Assembly: GCA_964019155.1 (NCBI GenBank)
Contig: OZ025239.1
Location: 5,016,045-5,080,044 of the forward strand
DNA length: 64,000 bases
Reading direction: 5' to 3'
Source: Osedax fenrisi
Lineage: Eukaryota > Annelida > Polychaeta > Sabellida > Siboglinidae
Shown piece after piece: positions 50,700-64,000 of this stretch. The notes under the pieces were generated by a model that had not been told where the DNA came from, did no database searches, and worked only from the letters and a program-made list of their open reading frames with translations. Both the position numbers and the translations under genes were made by a program. The first letter of the stretch is position 1; each line of letters starts with the position of its first letter.

Positions 50700-52507
50700 A
50701 AATTATCAATTTCTGTTAAAAAAAAGTTGTTTGTCAAAACAGATTTTGTTTATTTTATTTTTAAAAGATGAAATAGATACAGATTTTATTATATCATTAT
50801 TTAATGAATTCCATATATTAACTGATCTATTATTATATTTTTAATTGTATTATCATAATTATGTATTACAATTAATTATTTACAATTACTTCTAGTTCTA
50901 TAATTATTCGAAATGTTAAGAATATCAGATATATTTATATCTGTATAATTATTTGAAATTTAAAAAATTGTAGTTAGATCTCTTTTTAATCTTCTAAGTT
51001 CAAGTGATTCTAATTTAAAATATACCAATCTCTCTATATATGATTTATAATTAATATTTGATGAATTTGTATATCCTACGCATCTTGTAATTAATCGTCT
51101 AGTTTTAAATTTTCTAGTTTTAAATTATGGATGCATATTCTAAAATTGGTCTGCAATAAATTTTATTTGCATTTAATAATGCTCTAGGGGATTTTGTAGT
51201 AATGCATAAAAATTGAATTCAGAGAAAAATAAGCATTTTTACAAATATAATCAATATGTTTATTAAATAAAAGGTTATTTTCAAATATTATTCCTAAATC
51301 TTTATAAAAGTATCGTTTTCTAATTGAATATTATTTATAAAATATTTTGATGGAGTTACCTTCCCTAAAGTCATAACTGCACATTTTGATAATGAAATAT
51401 TTAATTGCCATTTATTTGCCCATTGTGAAAATAAATTTAAATTATTTTGTAAAAGAAATCTTTCACTCTCAGATGCGTAAGAAAAATATAATTGTGTATC
51501 ATCGGCAAATAAAGCAATATGAATTTTTGAAGAGAATATACTAGGAAGATCATTAATATATAATAAAATAAAATTGGACCTAAAACCGATCCTTGTGGTA
51601 CTCCAGATTTTACAATAGAACTATTTGAAAAATAATTTTCAACCCGTGTAATTTGAGATCTATTCGATAAAAAATTATAAAACCATTTTATTATTTTATT
51701 AGATATACCGTATGTTTTTAATTTAAATAATAGTTTTTCATGAGAAATAACATCAAAAGCTTTTGCAAAATCAATATATATTATATCTACACATTTTTTA
51801 TTATTAAATTCATTATACCAGAATTTTAAACATTTTGTTAATTGTAATTCTGTGGATTTTCCACTTATAAAACCATATTAATATTTTGTTAATAAATTAT
51901 TAGATTTTAAATAAAAAATTAATTGTTTAGAAATAATACGTTCTAATACTCTACACATTACACATGTTATTGAAATAGGCCTATATGTATTTGAATTTGA
52001 TGGTTCACCCTTTTTAAAAATTGGTGTGATTATAGATTTTTTCCAAATTTTCGGTATATTACCCGATAATAAAGATGAATTAAAAATAATATATAAAGGC
52101 CTACATAATTCATTAGATAATAATTTTAACATAGAAGATGGTATCCCATCAGTTCCGAAAGTATGTGTAATTTTTAATCTATTTAAAAATATTTTAATTA
52201 ATTCAAGATTTAAATCAATATTATCACATTTTTGTTTAGTTAAATTATAAAATTCGGGTAAATTTCCATTATCATTTTGTTGAATTGAACTAAAATATGA
52301 CTTTAACGTATTTGCTTTGTCGAGATCTGAAAATAAAATATTATTATTTGATATACCAATTAGAGGAGATACTACAGATTTTAAATTTTGTCTTTTTTTC
52401 ATAAATTTATAAAACTTTAATTTATTTTTTGAATTAATTGCATTAATCTCTCTCTTAAAATTTAAAGATTCTAATTCTTTGGATAATTTTTTATTACTTC
52501 TATCCAA
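50700..52507 (-). pseudogene. LINE F reverse transcriptase
   Basis: 51878-52507 carries the N-terminal part (FGTDGIPSSMLKLL, SIITPIFKKGEPS, TYRPISITCV). Downstream with frameshifts: FAKAFDVISHEKL-type palm near 51755, SGVPQGSVLGPILF near 51595, ALFADDTQLYFSY near 51505, DLGIIFENN near 51290, then VNIWNSLNNDI near 50810. The reading across 51273/51274 is continuous, which shows copy 2 is the undeleted form. Confidence 0.8.
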
Positions 52508-52819
52508 TTATATTTATATTGTAAATTAGTTTTAGATTTTCTAAATAATTTTTTTACTTGCTTCTTCAATTTCAATATATTCTTCGGAAGTACCTATTTT
52601 ATTGTATTATTTATATTAGGAATATGTGATATAAATAATTTATTTAGAACATTATTAAAATATTCTACTTTTTGATCGATATTATAATCATTTGAATTTA
52701 GATATTCCCAATTATATCTAGAAAGATGATATTTAATCAATTTTATATTAGCATTATTGAAATCAAAATTGTTTGATTTTAAAATCTGTTTACATGGGTA
52801 TTTTTCAATATTTACATTA

Positions 52820-53490
52820 AATGAAACAGAATAGTGGTCACTTATATTTTTGTATAATCCGAAATAGTCTCAAATATTTATATTAGATAGTAATTGTTTT
52901 TCATTAGTAAAAAGTAAATCAATTATATTATTATTACGAGTTGGCTTATTTATTAATTGTGAAAATGAATTTTTAATAATCGAATCGTAAAGTAATGCAT
53001 AACTTTTTGGGTAACTAGGAAATGTATATTCTTTCCAATTAAAATTTGGTAAATTAAAATCTCCTATAATTATAGATGAATTATAATTGTGTTGGGTTAT
53101 ATCAAATAATTTACATATCTGTTCATGAGATACTTCTTTACAATTTGCAGGTCTATAAACACATATAATATTAAATGGAATTTTTGAATTAATTTTTAAT
53201 GTATATATTGAACATCTATGTGTGAAATAAAATTTCTTACAAGACATAAACTAGATTTACAAAATATCGCAACACCTCCTCTATGAATTAATTTATCGTA
53301 TCTAAATAGTGTATAATTTTGTCCACCGATTAAATATAGAGAATCTCTATCATCTACCGTTAAGAATGTTTCAACTAAACATATAATGTCATATTTATCA
53401 GATGAAAGTAAAAATTCCAAAAAATTCATTTTATTTCTAATACTACGAGCATTAGTATAATATATATTTAAATTGTAATTTTTAATATTT
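52820..53490 (-). pseudogene. LINE F endonuclease
   Basis: YYTNARSIRNKMNFLEFL (53470), CLVETFLTVDDRD (53380), HRGGVAIF (53285), IICVYRPANCKE (53165), IIIGDFNLPNFNW (53065), IDLLFTN (52920) and ISDHYSV (52840). All catalytic boxes of the LINE endonuclease are there in order; a frameshift near 53230 and one near 52870 break the frame. Confidence 0.8.
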
Positions 53491-53588
53491 TCATCTTTAA
53501 TGCCGGTTAGTCATCTAGAACCTGTAATTTTATTTTTATTTTTATTAATAATGGAATTTTTATAAGTAATATATGACAATTTCCATAC

Positions 53589-54493
53589 TCATAAATTATC
53601 TTCACCAATTGACATATTCCAGTCAATTTTATTATTTATAATATATCTTAGTTCATAGGAACTACTTCTAGAATTATAAATACATTTGATAATTTTTTTA
53701 CTTTTAATTAATTTAATTGTATCTACATGGTATAATATCTGATGTCGTTCTAGTGATATTTCATCTAGAGATGTTCTAATGAATGAATTTTGTAGATCTC
53801 GTAATTTACATAATCGGTTAATATTTGATAAAATAATTTTTTTTGAAACCACATTATCTAAAATTAATTTTAATTTATTAAATGATAATTGAACTATTGA
53901 TAATACACAGGATTTATTAATATCTACTGTTTTACAAATAATATTTACTAAGTATTTAAAGAAATTAGTTTTATCATTATTAGAAATATTTATATTGTGA
54001 ATAATTATTTCATTATTGCTATCTATATTATTTTTAATAATATTTACTGATTTTACCAAATTGTCAGTAAAGGTATAGAAGTAGTTACAGTAGAGGTTAC
54101 AATAGCAGTTACATTAGCGTATGATTTTTTAACAACAATCATATCACTTATTTCAGTGATTTTTGATAGTAACATATTTAATTTTGTTTCTGTGCTATTT
54201 ATTAAAGTATTAATATTACTATTATCAATAATAGTAGACGATGGTAATGAGTTATTTAAACTAGGTAGATTTATTGGTGTATTATCAATATTATTATTTA
54301 TACATGTATTACATTTAAATGTACAATTTTGCGATCTAAATAACTGAATAGCATATTTTAGTGGTGATTTATTAGACCAATTTGTTTTCATAATTTTTGC
54401 TTTATATAAGCATTTAAAATGGTATTTATTACCACATGAACATAATATATAATTATCGTTATTAATTTCTAAATTACATGTAATAAAATCCAT
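53589..54493 (-). pseudogene. LINE F ORF1 (zinc finger plus RNA-binding-like region)
   Basis: The first piece (54053-54493) begins MDFITCNLEIN and has cysteines and histidine in ILCSCGNKYHFKCLY and CTFKCNTC, a PHD/RING-like cross-brace pattern. The second (53589-54059) has IIIHNINIS, LILDNVVSKKIILSNINRL and FIRTSLDEISLERH, like the RRM-type ORF1 region (F-I-x-x-D-L-T-x-x-E-R). One frameshift separates them. Expected role: binding the element's RNA. Confidence 0.7.
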
Positions 54494-54847
54494 TTTTAAT
54501 GTAATAAATATATTACAAATATATAGTTTTAGAAATTATATATATTTTTAACAAACTGTTTCCCTATGATTTTAAATTGAACAATTGCCGAATTCGATTT
54601 TCTTGTTTACTAAATAAATTAGCGTTGTGATGTTTCAATTTTCTTATTTTCAAATCGATTTTAAAACCTTATCCTTTAATGTAATGACTACGTAAATATC
54701 GAAAGTAATTCCGTATAATATAGAGAACAAGTTACCCGGATGTATGTCGAAATTAATTAGTTTTAAAGAAATTTAATTTTTTTTCATTTGTAGAAATAAC
54801 GCGTTAAATTTATACGATTTTTAATTTGGTTGCTATGTGTTGCAACT

Positions 54848-57378
54848 GATTATTATTATTATTATTATTATTATTAATATTATTATTATTATCATTATTG
54901 AATTTAATTGAATTGAATTAATTTTATTACGAATTATATTCATATAATATGAATAGTAAATAAATAAATAAATAAAACGCAAAACGATATCAATACGTAA
55001 AATAAAAATATAATACTAATAAATCATTAACATAGTACGACGAATTATATGTACCGGAAAATAATTAATATAAATATATACATAATATGCATTACACACA
55101 TATATATATAATAATACAAATAAAAAATTATGAGATAGTAAGTCTCATAATTTATAGGTAATTTTTGAAATTAATTTTGATAATACGTGATTTAAAACAG
55201 TTTAATGATTGTGAATGGACAGTTTCATAATCTAGATTATTCCACACATTTAATATACGATTATTTAGATAATTCATATGAATATTTGTACGTGATTTTG
55301 TAGCCACGAGTTTTATTCCATGGCCACGAGTACGAGAGTTTGTCTGTAATGGATTGAGTATATTAGATAAATCGATATTGCATATATTATGAATTAGTTT
55401 ATATATCATTATTAGATCTTTATGTAAGCGTATTAATGCTAATGATTGTAAGCCAAGATAATTAAGACGTTCGCTATAACTAATATATGCCAATCCACAT
55501 CTTCCAAATAATCTTCTCGTAAATACTCGCTGAACCCTTTCTATCTTGTCAGCTAAACCATTATATCGTCTAGCTTTCAGACCAGGGTTCCATACTGTTG
55601 TCGAAAATTCTACTTTTGGACGAGCATATGTAATATATGCCTTTATAAGTGTAGTAATATCATTAGTTAAAAAACAACGGAATAAATTATTAATCGTTAA
55701 AAGAGCACCCCTACAACAATATAATATGTGCTTATCAAAATATAAATATTTATCAAATTGTATACCTAAATCTTTATGTGTATCACATGTATTAATTACC
55801 GTATTATCTATATAGTAGATTGGCATATCTATACTGTTTAATGTCATTATTGCTGTTTTATGCGAAGCGATATCGAGTTGCCAACTATTGCTCAATGATA
55901 AAAATGAATTTATCGCTATTTGCATGTGATTTCTATCAGATAAATTTTTAGATTGTAGGTGAATTTTTGTGTCATCTGCAAATAGCTCAATTTTTATTTT
56001 ATCAGTAAATAAATTAGTTAAATCATTAATGATTAATTAATTAATAAAAATAATAAAAAGAATAGGTCCAATAACTGAGCCCTGTGGCACGCCTGATAAT
56101 ATATTTTTAAATTTAGAATATGTATAATTTATTTTGACTGATTGTTTTCTATTAGTTAAAAAACTCTCAATCCAGTTATAAATATTACCAGATATTCCAA
56201 TATCTTTGATTTTAATGAGAAGTTTTCTGTGTGATACTTTATCGAAAGACTTTTTAAAATCGAAATAAATAATATCTATAAATTTGTTATCATTAATAGA
56301 TGATGTCCATGTATTCAAGCAAGATAACAATTGTAATTCAACAGACTTACCAATTGTAAAACCAAATTGCGATGGAGATAAAAGTGAATTTGTAAATAAA
56401 AATGATATAATACTATTTGTTAAATTTTTTTCAAATACCATTGACATTATACAAGTTATTAAAATTGGCCGATAATTTTCTTTAACAGAAGGATCGCCAT
56501 TTTTAAAAATAGGAGTAATAAAACTATATTTCCACATAAAGGTACATTTACCAGAATTAATTGATGTATTAAATATTATTGTTAGTGGTAGTGATAAATC
56601 ATATGAGAATTTTTTAAATATAAAAGATGGTATTTTATCTGGAGGAATTGTATATGAATTGGAAAGTTGACTTACAATTTTTCTAACATTTTCTCTTGTA
56701 AATATAACATTATTAATTGTTTCATTTGTTTTAAGTGTGTGATTCGGAATGATACCATTGTCTATTGTAAATACGGATGTAAATTGCTCGTTTAATAGTC
56801 TTGCTTTATCGTAATCTAGTGATGCATATATGCATTATATGTACATATATGTATTATCATCTTTGATTAAAGGAGATATTTCATTGTGAGATGAACATCT
56901 AGAATTAACATATTTATAGAATAATGATTTATAATTAGAATTGATAACATTATACTCTCTAGTCAAAACAAAATTATTAATATTACAATGTAGAAGAGAT
57001 TGTGAATCTCGCCACTTATTGTAATGAATAATTGACTTATTCATATTTTTAAAATTTTGTAAGCATTTTAATTGAAGAGTGTATGTTTTTGGGTATTTAC
57101 TTGTATTAGTAACAACTTTTGTCATTGGAACTGTTTTATAAAAGATATTTAATATAGTTAAGTAGAAAATATCTATAATTTCATCAATATAATTTCAATA
57201 GGAGAGTATTTTTTCCAATTGTATATTTTTTAATAAAAAGTATATTTCAAGAAAATTTGATTTTTTAAAGTGTGGATGTATATGATTAGTTATACTCTTT
57301 GAACTTGATAAAATATTAAAGGAAAAAGAAAAATGATAACTAATGTACTGATTTAATCCAAATTTAGGTTCTTTAGAA
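54848..57378 (-). mobile_element. LINE B, copy 2
   Basis: Counterpart of 9859-12400, with the reverse transcriptase in one frame from 57378 to 55152 and the same three stops (TAA at 56835 and 56037, TGA near 57199). Confidence 0.8.
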
Positions 57379-57620
57379 TAATTTTTTCAATATAGATATA
57401 TCTTATGATATATAAGAGGACTCCAACATTATTTTTTCATTTTAGCGTATCTAATTGAAATTATTAATGTGGCCACATTACCCGCAATAGGTGGCCACCT
57501 TACCCTCCATGGAGGGTAATGTTGCCACCTTAATAATTTCAATTAGATACGCTAAAATGAAAAAATCATTTGGGAGTCCTGTTATATATCATAAGATATG
57601 TATATATATTGAAAAAATTA
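57379..57620. mobile_element. foldback MITE, copy 2
   Basis: Same 242-base palindrome as 12401-12642, differing by one or two bases near 57427. Confidence 0.75.
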
Positions 57621-57690
57621 TCAAATCAGAACTACTATTTATAAAGTTATACAACATTATCTAAAAGTGGCAGCATTACCCATCTTTCCC

Positions 57691-57754
<64 letters not shown>

Positions 57755-57879
57755 AATATATATATATACTTTTTAAAAATTATTATATATGATTTTAAGA
57801 TTGTATTATCTTTTATTTTATTTTTACATTTTATGACATTAAATAAATTACTTTGTGTTATAAATTTTTCTGTATGAAC

Positions 57880-59970
57880 ATCGATTAAGATTATGATGAG
57901 TATTATGAAGTTTAAGATTGGAGGATGGCAATATATTTAGTAGAGATTTCGAATGATTAGTTGATAGGTTAGTAGCAATATTAAAATCACCTATAATGAT
58001 ATTAGATTCAGACATTAGATTGGTAAATGAATATAACTCAGAGAGGAATAAAGGGATTGAGGAAGAGGGGGGTCGGTAACAAAGTGATATATTAAAAGTC
58101 TTGGAGTGTAGGGGACTAATGGAACAGGTAAACGCTTCAGAGTGATCATTATTATGGTCACGTTGGGTACATGAAGGGAGGATTTATAGATAATACCTCC
58201 TCCATAATTATGGGTATTACGTCTAGGAAAATGAGAAAAAGAGTAAGGACTAGTATTCAGAAATTATATAAGAGGTATGTCATCAGGCATAATCCATGTT
58301 TCAGTGATGAATATAAGAAATGGTCATGTTCCGCAGAAAGTTCTAGAATAATATATATGGTATCTTGTTACGGATGGAGCAGGTGTTTAATAATGCAGAT
58401 TTAATTAGGCAGTTATGTCGTTCTGAGGAATATGGGGACAATGGAGTTAAAGGTGTTGATGGGGATTGCAGCGTGTTAATGGTCAGATTTGTGGAAGTGG
58501 TTTTGCAAAGCATATTTTTATTTTTATGGACTTTTGGAATTGAGTGTCATTTTAAGGGGGGTGGGGAAGGGTTCACAATTGGTGGACAATGATTAGGAGT
58601 TGGTGATGGGGTGGTTTGTGTAGAGTGAGTAATAGTAGTATCTAAATCTTCATTACACTTATGATATACAGATAGTAAGTTATTATAATAATACTAATAA
58701 TATTTATTTATTGAAATCTCATATATATTGAATACAATATAAATGGACCCCTCAAGAAGTCATATACTTATATGAAGTTATAGACTTATGTTATAAATAC
58801 CTATGAAAGGCCCTGGACAATAGAATTAATAACATTTTTTTTCTTGTGTTTTCATTTAGCATTTATTAAGTTCTTGATAAATTTATTAACACAAGAGAAA
58901 AACAAGAATTACCTGGAGTCGAACCCGGGACCTATGGCTTACTAGCTCTTGGTTGTCCCACTGAGCCATCGACCACATACTTATGTTGAGTATGATTAGT
59001 GAAGTCAGTATATTTGGATGAATATATCGGATTATTAGATGCTGCTTGTCGCATTTTAATGCATGTATGATTGTTGAAGAGTTTGCTCCAATGCTTAATA
59101 ACAGAAAGGGGTGGGGTTAAGGGAGATTTTTTCCAATTAACTTTGTTGCTGTGGTAGTGACGTAATTCGTAGTAGTTTGTTTTACTGTTGAATACGTATT
59201 TGATTTTCGAGTTGTACAGGAGATTGTTTTTTTATGGCGAATATGATTATCGGACTTGGGAAGGCCGACTTTGATGTGGGTGATGTTATATATGTTAAAG
59301 TTTAGAGTATTTGTTGGGAATTGTAATGTTCTGAGATTGGTTTAAATTATTTATAAAATTTGATTTAGGTTTAGAAATCTTTAGAGAGAGTAGGGGAGGA
59401 GTTGTGTGTTTATTTTGTGAACATTTAATTGAAGTGATTGATCTAGAGGGTGAGGGTTGAATGGGCTTAGTCTTATTTAATTTAATAAGTTCTTTTATGA
59501 TCTCAGTATTATAAATTTGTTGATCTTTTATGATAGTAATGCTGTCCATAATATAATTAAAAGTATTGGTTTGGGACATTGGTGCATCTATGTTTATATC
59601 GTTATTAGGTTGTGGAGACTTGTGTTGCTATGCGTAGTGGTGGTGACAGCGTATTATTAAATGTAATTCATTTGGGACATATATATATATATAAGAATGA
59701 AGGTGAACGCATGAGTTTGATTGTATAATTGGGAGGGTTGTTACGATTATTCCATTTAAATATTAAAGAAATAATATCTTTTAGGCAGTTATAGTGTACA
59801 TGTGTATGCCACCTATAATAGTTAATAAAGTCAGTTTCTGTAGTTAAACTAGATTTACAGTGATTACATGATGCAGTGGAATTGTCCATTATATAGTTTA
59901 TGACTTGCAATGTAACTAATTTATTATTTCTAGGAATTTGAATTTCTTTAATACAGTGATTAATAATGAG
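57880..59970 (-). mobile_element. LINE C, copy 2
   Basis: Counterpart of 12900-14990: endonuclease relic about 57930-58440, ORF1 pieces 59295-59579 and 59668-59910, SINE 1 insertion 58713-58979. A short indel difference lies just before the ORF1 start (59897-59910). Confidence 0.7.
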
Positions 59971-61662
59971 TTATAAATAGAACATATTAATAGAGAAAGT
60001 GTGAAAATATTTACACAGTATAATAGTATGTAAACAATATTAGTATAAACAATTCAGTGATTTTAAAAATTAATATTTTTTTTTGAATAATGATAATATA
60101 AATGTGATTTAATGAATAGAAGTAATGAATGAAATAAATAAATAATATGTGTGGGATATAGAGTGAATGTTTATACATAGGGCTGTATAATGTATCAAAT
60201 GTGGATAACTTATCTAATTTTCAGATTGATTATATAAATTATTTATGAAATTAAATTAATGTTAGCAATTAGAAAATTATAACAATTAAATCATATAGTG
60301 TTATATTTTATATTGATACATTTGTATATTCTCAATCTTCGAGAAGGTTTAAGTTAAAATTGTGTTTCATAAATTTAAAAACGTAAACAAAATCAGTTTA
60401 ATGGATATATCAGCGATATTTTGAATAATTAAAAAATAAAATTTTTTTTTAGACTAGTTATATAATTAAGAATATTTTATTCATAAACATTTTTTTTGTA
60501 GTATTTATGGTTTCTGAAATACCGAGAGTGTCCGTATTCGGTTACTTTCCCATAATTTCTTAAATTTTTAATTTCGTATTATTCTTTGTTTATTTATATA
60601 ACGTAAGTTATCGTTAGAAAATATTTATATATTAGATAAATCGATATATATTCATCACGGTTTATTATACTTTTTATTTTATATAATATATTACATATTT
60701 GTATTGTTATTTATTATTTTCGTGAAGTTCTTTCATCCCATCAGTATTATCATTTACGTTTTTATTCTAATCAAATATTCTAATATTCTTTCGAAGACGC
60801 TCTCATTTTAATACATCCATGGTTTTAATAGTAACGATAGCGTCTTGAGTTAATAAATATGTTATTGGTGCAGACGATGTTTATCATATACATATCTAAA
60901 TCATAATCCTATATGCGTATATGTGTATGTGTATGTACGTGTATGTTATTATATTGAATGTATGTGTAAAGTGTAACATTTTGAGTTTAATATATGTTAT
61001 TAACTATTTTATTTCGCATTATTTAAGAATTAGACATCACAATTAAGTATTCGTAATGTAATAATTATAATTACAAATATGATTAAGTGTAATCTAATAA
61101 TATGTTAATTAATATATTATATAATATTGATGCCATAATACATATACATTTTTCCTTATTATTAATGAATGTATAAACTTATTTAAATAGAAGGTATTAT
61201 TATTGAAGAAATACATTAAATAATTAATACTATGACCGAACGAACGTTTCCTATTATTGTTCATGTATAATAATAGTCTTGCTATTATCAAATAAGTAGA
61301 TATTAATAAATAATAAACATGCATTATAATATATTTATTCTTTCTTATATATATAGTTCTCGATTATATATTTTGTAAACAAATAACTATTACAATATAA
61401 ATATTAATTTCGGATTCATCAGTAACAATAGAAGATATTCCTCTTTTTCTAATACTACGTATATTTTTCGTGCAATTTCCTATTAAAATGTAGTAATTAG
61501 TTAATATAATAATACGTGTAAAGTATATATATATATATACCTTTCATAATATTGAAATATGACGACAAGACCCATCAGCCTATATTTTATAAACAGGTTT
61601 ATATTTAAATTGGAAATAATTAAAATGACTTATAATATTACAAATTATTGATATATCCTTTG

Positions 61663-61748
<86 letters not shown>

Positions 61749-62139
61749 ATGTGTGTGATTTATGTTAGTATCATATAACATATTATTAATTCTATAAATA
61801 TCTGACCTTATAAAATAAATATAATTCACATATAAAATATGTACATAATATAATTAAAGTTAATATGTATTAATTAATATTATAATACATACGTATATGT
61901 TAATGAATATAATACAAATTGAATAACATCATAAATGTTAATAAAATATTGAATTATAGTTAAAATGAAAAATTAATTTTAAATATTATTAAAATATTTG
62001 TATAATGCATAATATAAAATATGAATTTAATATAAAAACAGAATTAAAATTTATATATTTTTTATAACAATATGATACAAAAAATATTATTTTAAATTGT
62101 AAATGAAATTTCAAATAAAATAATATTGTTAATATATAT

Positions 62140-62198
<59 letters not shown>

Positions 62199-62324
62199 TT
62201 GAGATATAGGATATAGAGTGATAGGGATATTTAGATAGAGACGGGCGGATATATAGATATATATATATATATATATATATAGAAGTCATACACATATAAT
62301 GAGACACAACTATGAACTCTTACC
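59971..62324. other. AT-rich spacer, copy 2
   Basis: Counterpart of 14990-17282, without genes. The TA tract at 61665-61735 is longer than its partner at 16690-16722. Confidence 0.6.
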
Positions 62325-62900
62325 CTAACATCCGTAGTAAGCGATAGATTGAAGATAGTTTGATTGACAATCATTTAGTACCGCTAATGTTGCCGATTTC
62401 AAAGTAGATCCCGAACCCTATTACATGGTAATTTGAGTAAGTTTTTAGATTAGTAGGTGTGTAATATGTTATACTAACCGCTTACATGTATATATATATA
62501 TATTATGAGTATAACCTATATTTAATATATATAACAGTTATATTATAATAGCATACGCTGTTAAACATTTGGGTATAGAGAGAGTGCCTTTTTTAGGGTA
62601 CAAGTAGTGTCCCCAAATCCGTACCCTAATTAGGATATGCAATTTGAATAAATACGATCAGTACCCTAACATTGATCAAACTGTACCCTACAGAATATTA
62701 GCTGGTTATACCCTAATCATATGATACCGTATACTGCAATTATATAATATGTACCATAATTGAATTGCATGATATGTTAATTTAATAATCACATACCCTA
62801 ATATTTAACATAGCTGTAACCTAATAAAAATATAGAGTATACACTAGTTCATTTAACAGTCAGGTACCCTAATATTTAACATATATGTACTCTAATAAAT

Positions 62901-62950
<50 letters not shown>

Positions 62951-64000
62951 TATACAATATATTGTACCCTAGTGAGTTTAAAAATCGTGTACCCTATTTA
63001 CGGTACATGGCAATTATTGGTGATATGTTAACGATCTGTACCCTATAAATTGAATTCGCTGTACCCCACTATGTAACAGTGTACGATATAAAGAACGAAC
63101 ATATCTTGTACAAGACCGCACCACTAACCATATGTAATAAACCTCCGGGTAGAGAAGTAGGTAATAAGTTATATATAGTCAGATGTTGAGACGTGTTCGA
63201 TTGACCGTTTCGATATATTTTAGCTTGATTTGATATCTTGGTATTCAAATTGAATGACGTTCTATTGTATTAATGGGGTTAAGTTAATTTATCGTAATAA
63301 TGGGGTTAAGTTCAATTGAATTTTGAATACATTAAATAATATAGATAGAAATATATATATATATATAAATTGTTATATATATATATATACATATATGTAT
63401 GTTGATTCATGTTTGCGTGTATATGTGTATATTTAACATATATCGGCACTTTAAATACATACAGTTTGAATAAATAAATAAAATTTATAAAATACTTCTG
63501 CTGCACGTTTAACCGGGACACTATTAAGCCTATTTAAATCTACGCATGTCGTACAGGACATGTCTAGGAATAACAATAGTTTACAGTTTTTCCTATTCGG
63601 GGAGACGATCTGTATTTTGACATTCGTCCTTCGATAGTTATTCGGACATCTGACCAGAACGCAGCTGACAAAGTGGTTTATAGCCTGGGGCCACGCTAGC
63701 GTCAGGTCCGCCATGTATGTTCCGTACAGCATACTGGTTTGTTCTCGAGATTCTCCAATTACCCGAATGTTTTGGTTGTTATGCTGAAAGAATGGGTGAG
63801 TGTGTGTGATACGTGCGTTTGTAGTTGTGTGTGTGCATGTTAATAGTAAGCGATGGGCGAAGTTAGATACAATATTATTAAAATAATATACATATTATTA
63901 GCTACCTTGATATATTCATTATATATATACATATATATTAATAATATATCTTATAAATTTTAACTTATAACAGTATCCCGATATATTTTACTAAAAGTAT
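62325..64000 (-). CDS. second CILP-like gene, last three exons (runs off the window)
   Basis: Copy of the 3' end of the CILP-like gene inside the duplicated block: exons 63544-63783, 63078-63236 and 62325-62417 match 18494-18733, 18028-18186 and 17283-17375. Reading frames and splice sites are kept. Two amino-acid changes are visible in the first of these exons compared with copy 1: F to I in the RVFGE motif and V to F in the LLLVLD stretch. Conservation of the frame in both copies supports the exon calls. Earlier exons would lie beyond 64000. It could be a true paralogue or the other allele placed in tandem by the assembler. Confidence 0.7.

Overview
This window is invertebrate animal nuclear DNA: roughly four fifths A+T, full of (TA)n, (ATT)n and (CTA)n arrays, rich in decayed non-LTR retrotransposons (LINEs) and tRNA-derived SINEs, and carrying one many-exon gene with metazoan extracellular domains. 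I cannot name the species. All gene calls below come from reading splice sites, phases and translations by eye.

The main gene is on the minus strand, 30460 down to 17283. I reconstruct 22 coding exons whose phases all agree, giving about 1,043 residues: signal peptide, peritrophin-A-like (CBM14) cysteine domain, thrombospondin type 1 repeat, short Cys-rich linker, carboxypeptidase-regulatory-like beta-sandwich, Ig domain, and a long C-terminal region. The order and many short motifs match the cartilage intermediate layer protein (CILP) family of secreted matrix proteins. The chitin-binding-like N-terminus is the unusual part. The last three exons are less certain than the first nineteen.

Layout. 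1-6733: a large imperfect palindrome whose arms carry a decayed L2/CR1-like reverse transcriptase (element A), SINEs and repeat R. 6750-14990: a run of minus-strand LINEs (F with its expanded (ATT)n tail, B, a foldback MITE, then C). 14990-17282: AT-rich spacer with repeat fragments. 17283-30460: CILP-like gene, with a SINE, a possible solo LTR, a poly(A)-tailed insert and huge triplet arrays in its introns. 30461-35000: AT-rich upstream DNA with a candidate TATA box, a SINE and R repeats. 35000-41620: a 1.6 kb direct repeat flanking a nearly complete L2-like LINE (E). 41845-64000: a second, very similar copy of 1-18955, including the last three exons of a second CILP-like gene that runs off the window.

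The two copies differ by array lengths, scattered substitutions and one 3.2 kb deletion in copy 1 that removed most of LINE F. This is either a tandem duplication of a unit of about 42 kb that includes the CILP-like gene, or two haplotypes joined end to end by the assembler. I found no prokaryotic genes, CRISPR, rRNA or genuine tRNA gene.
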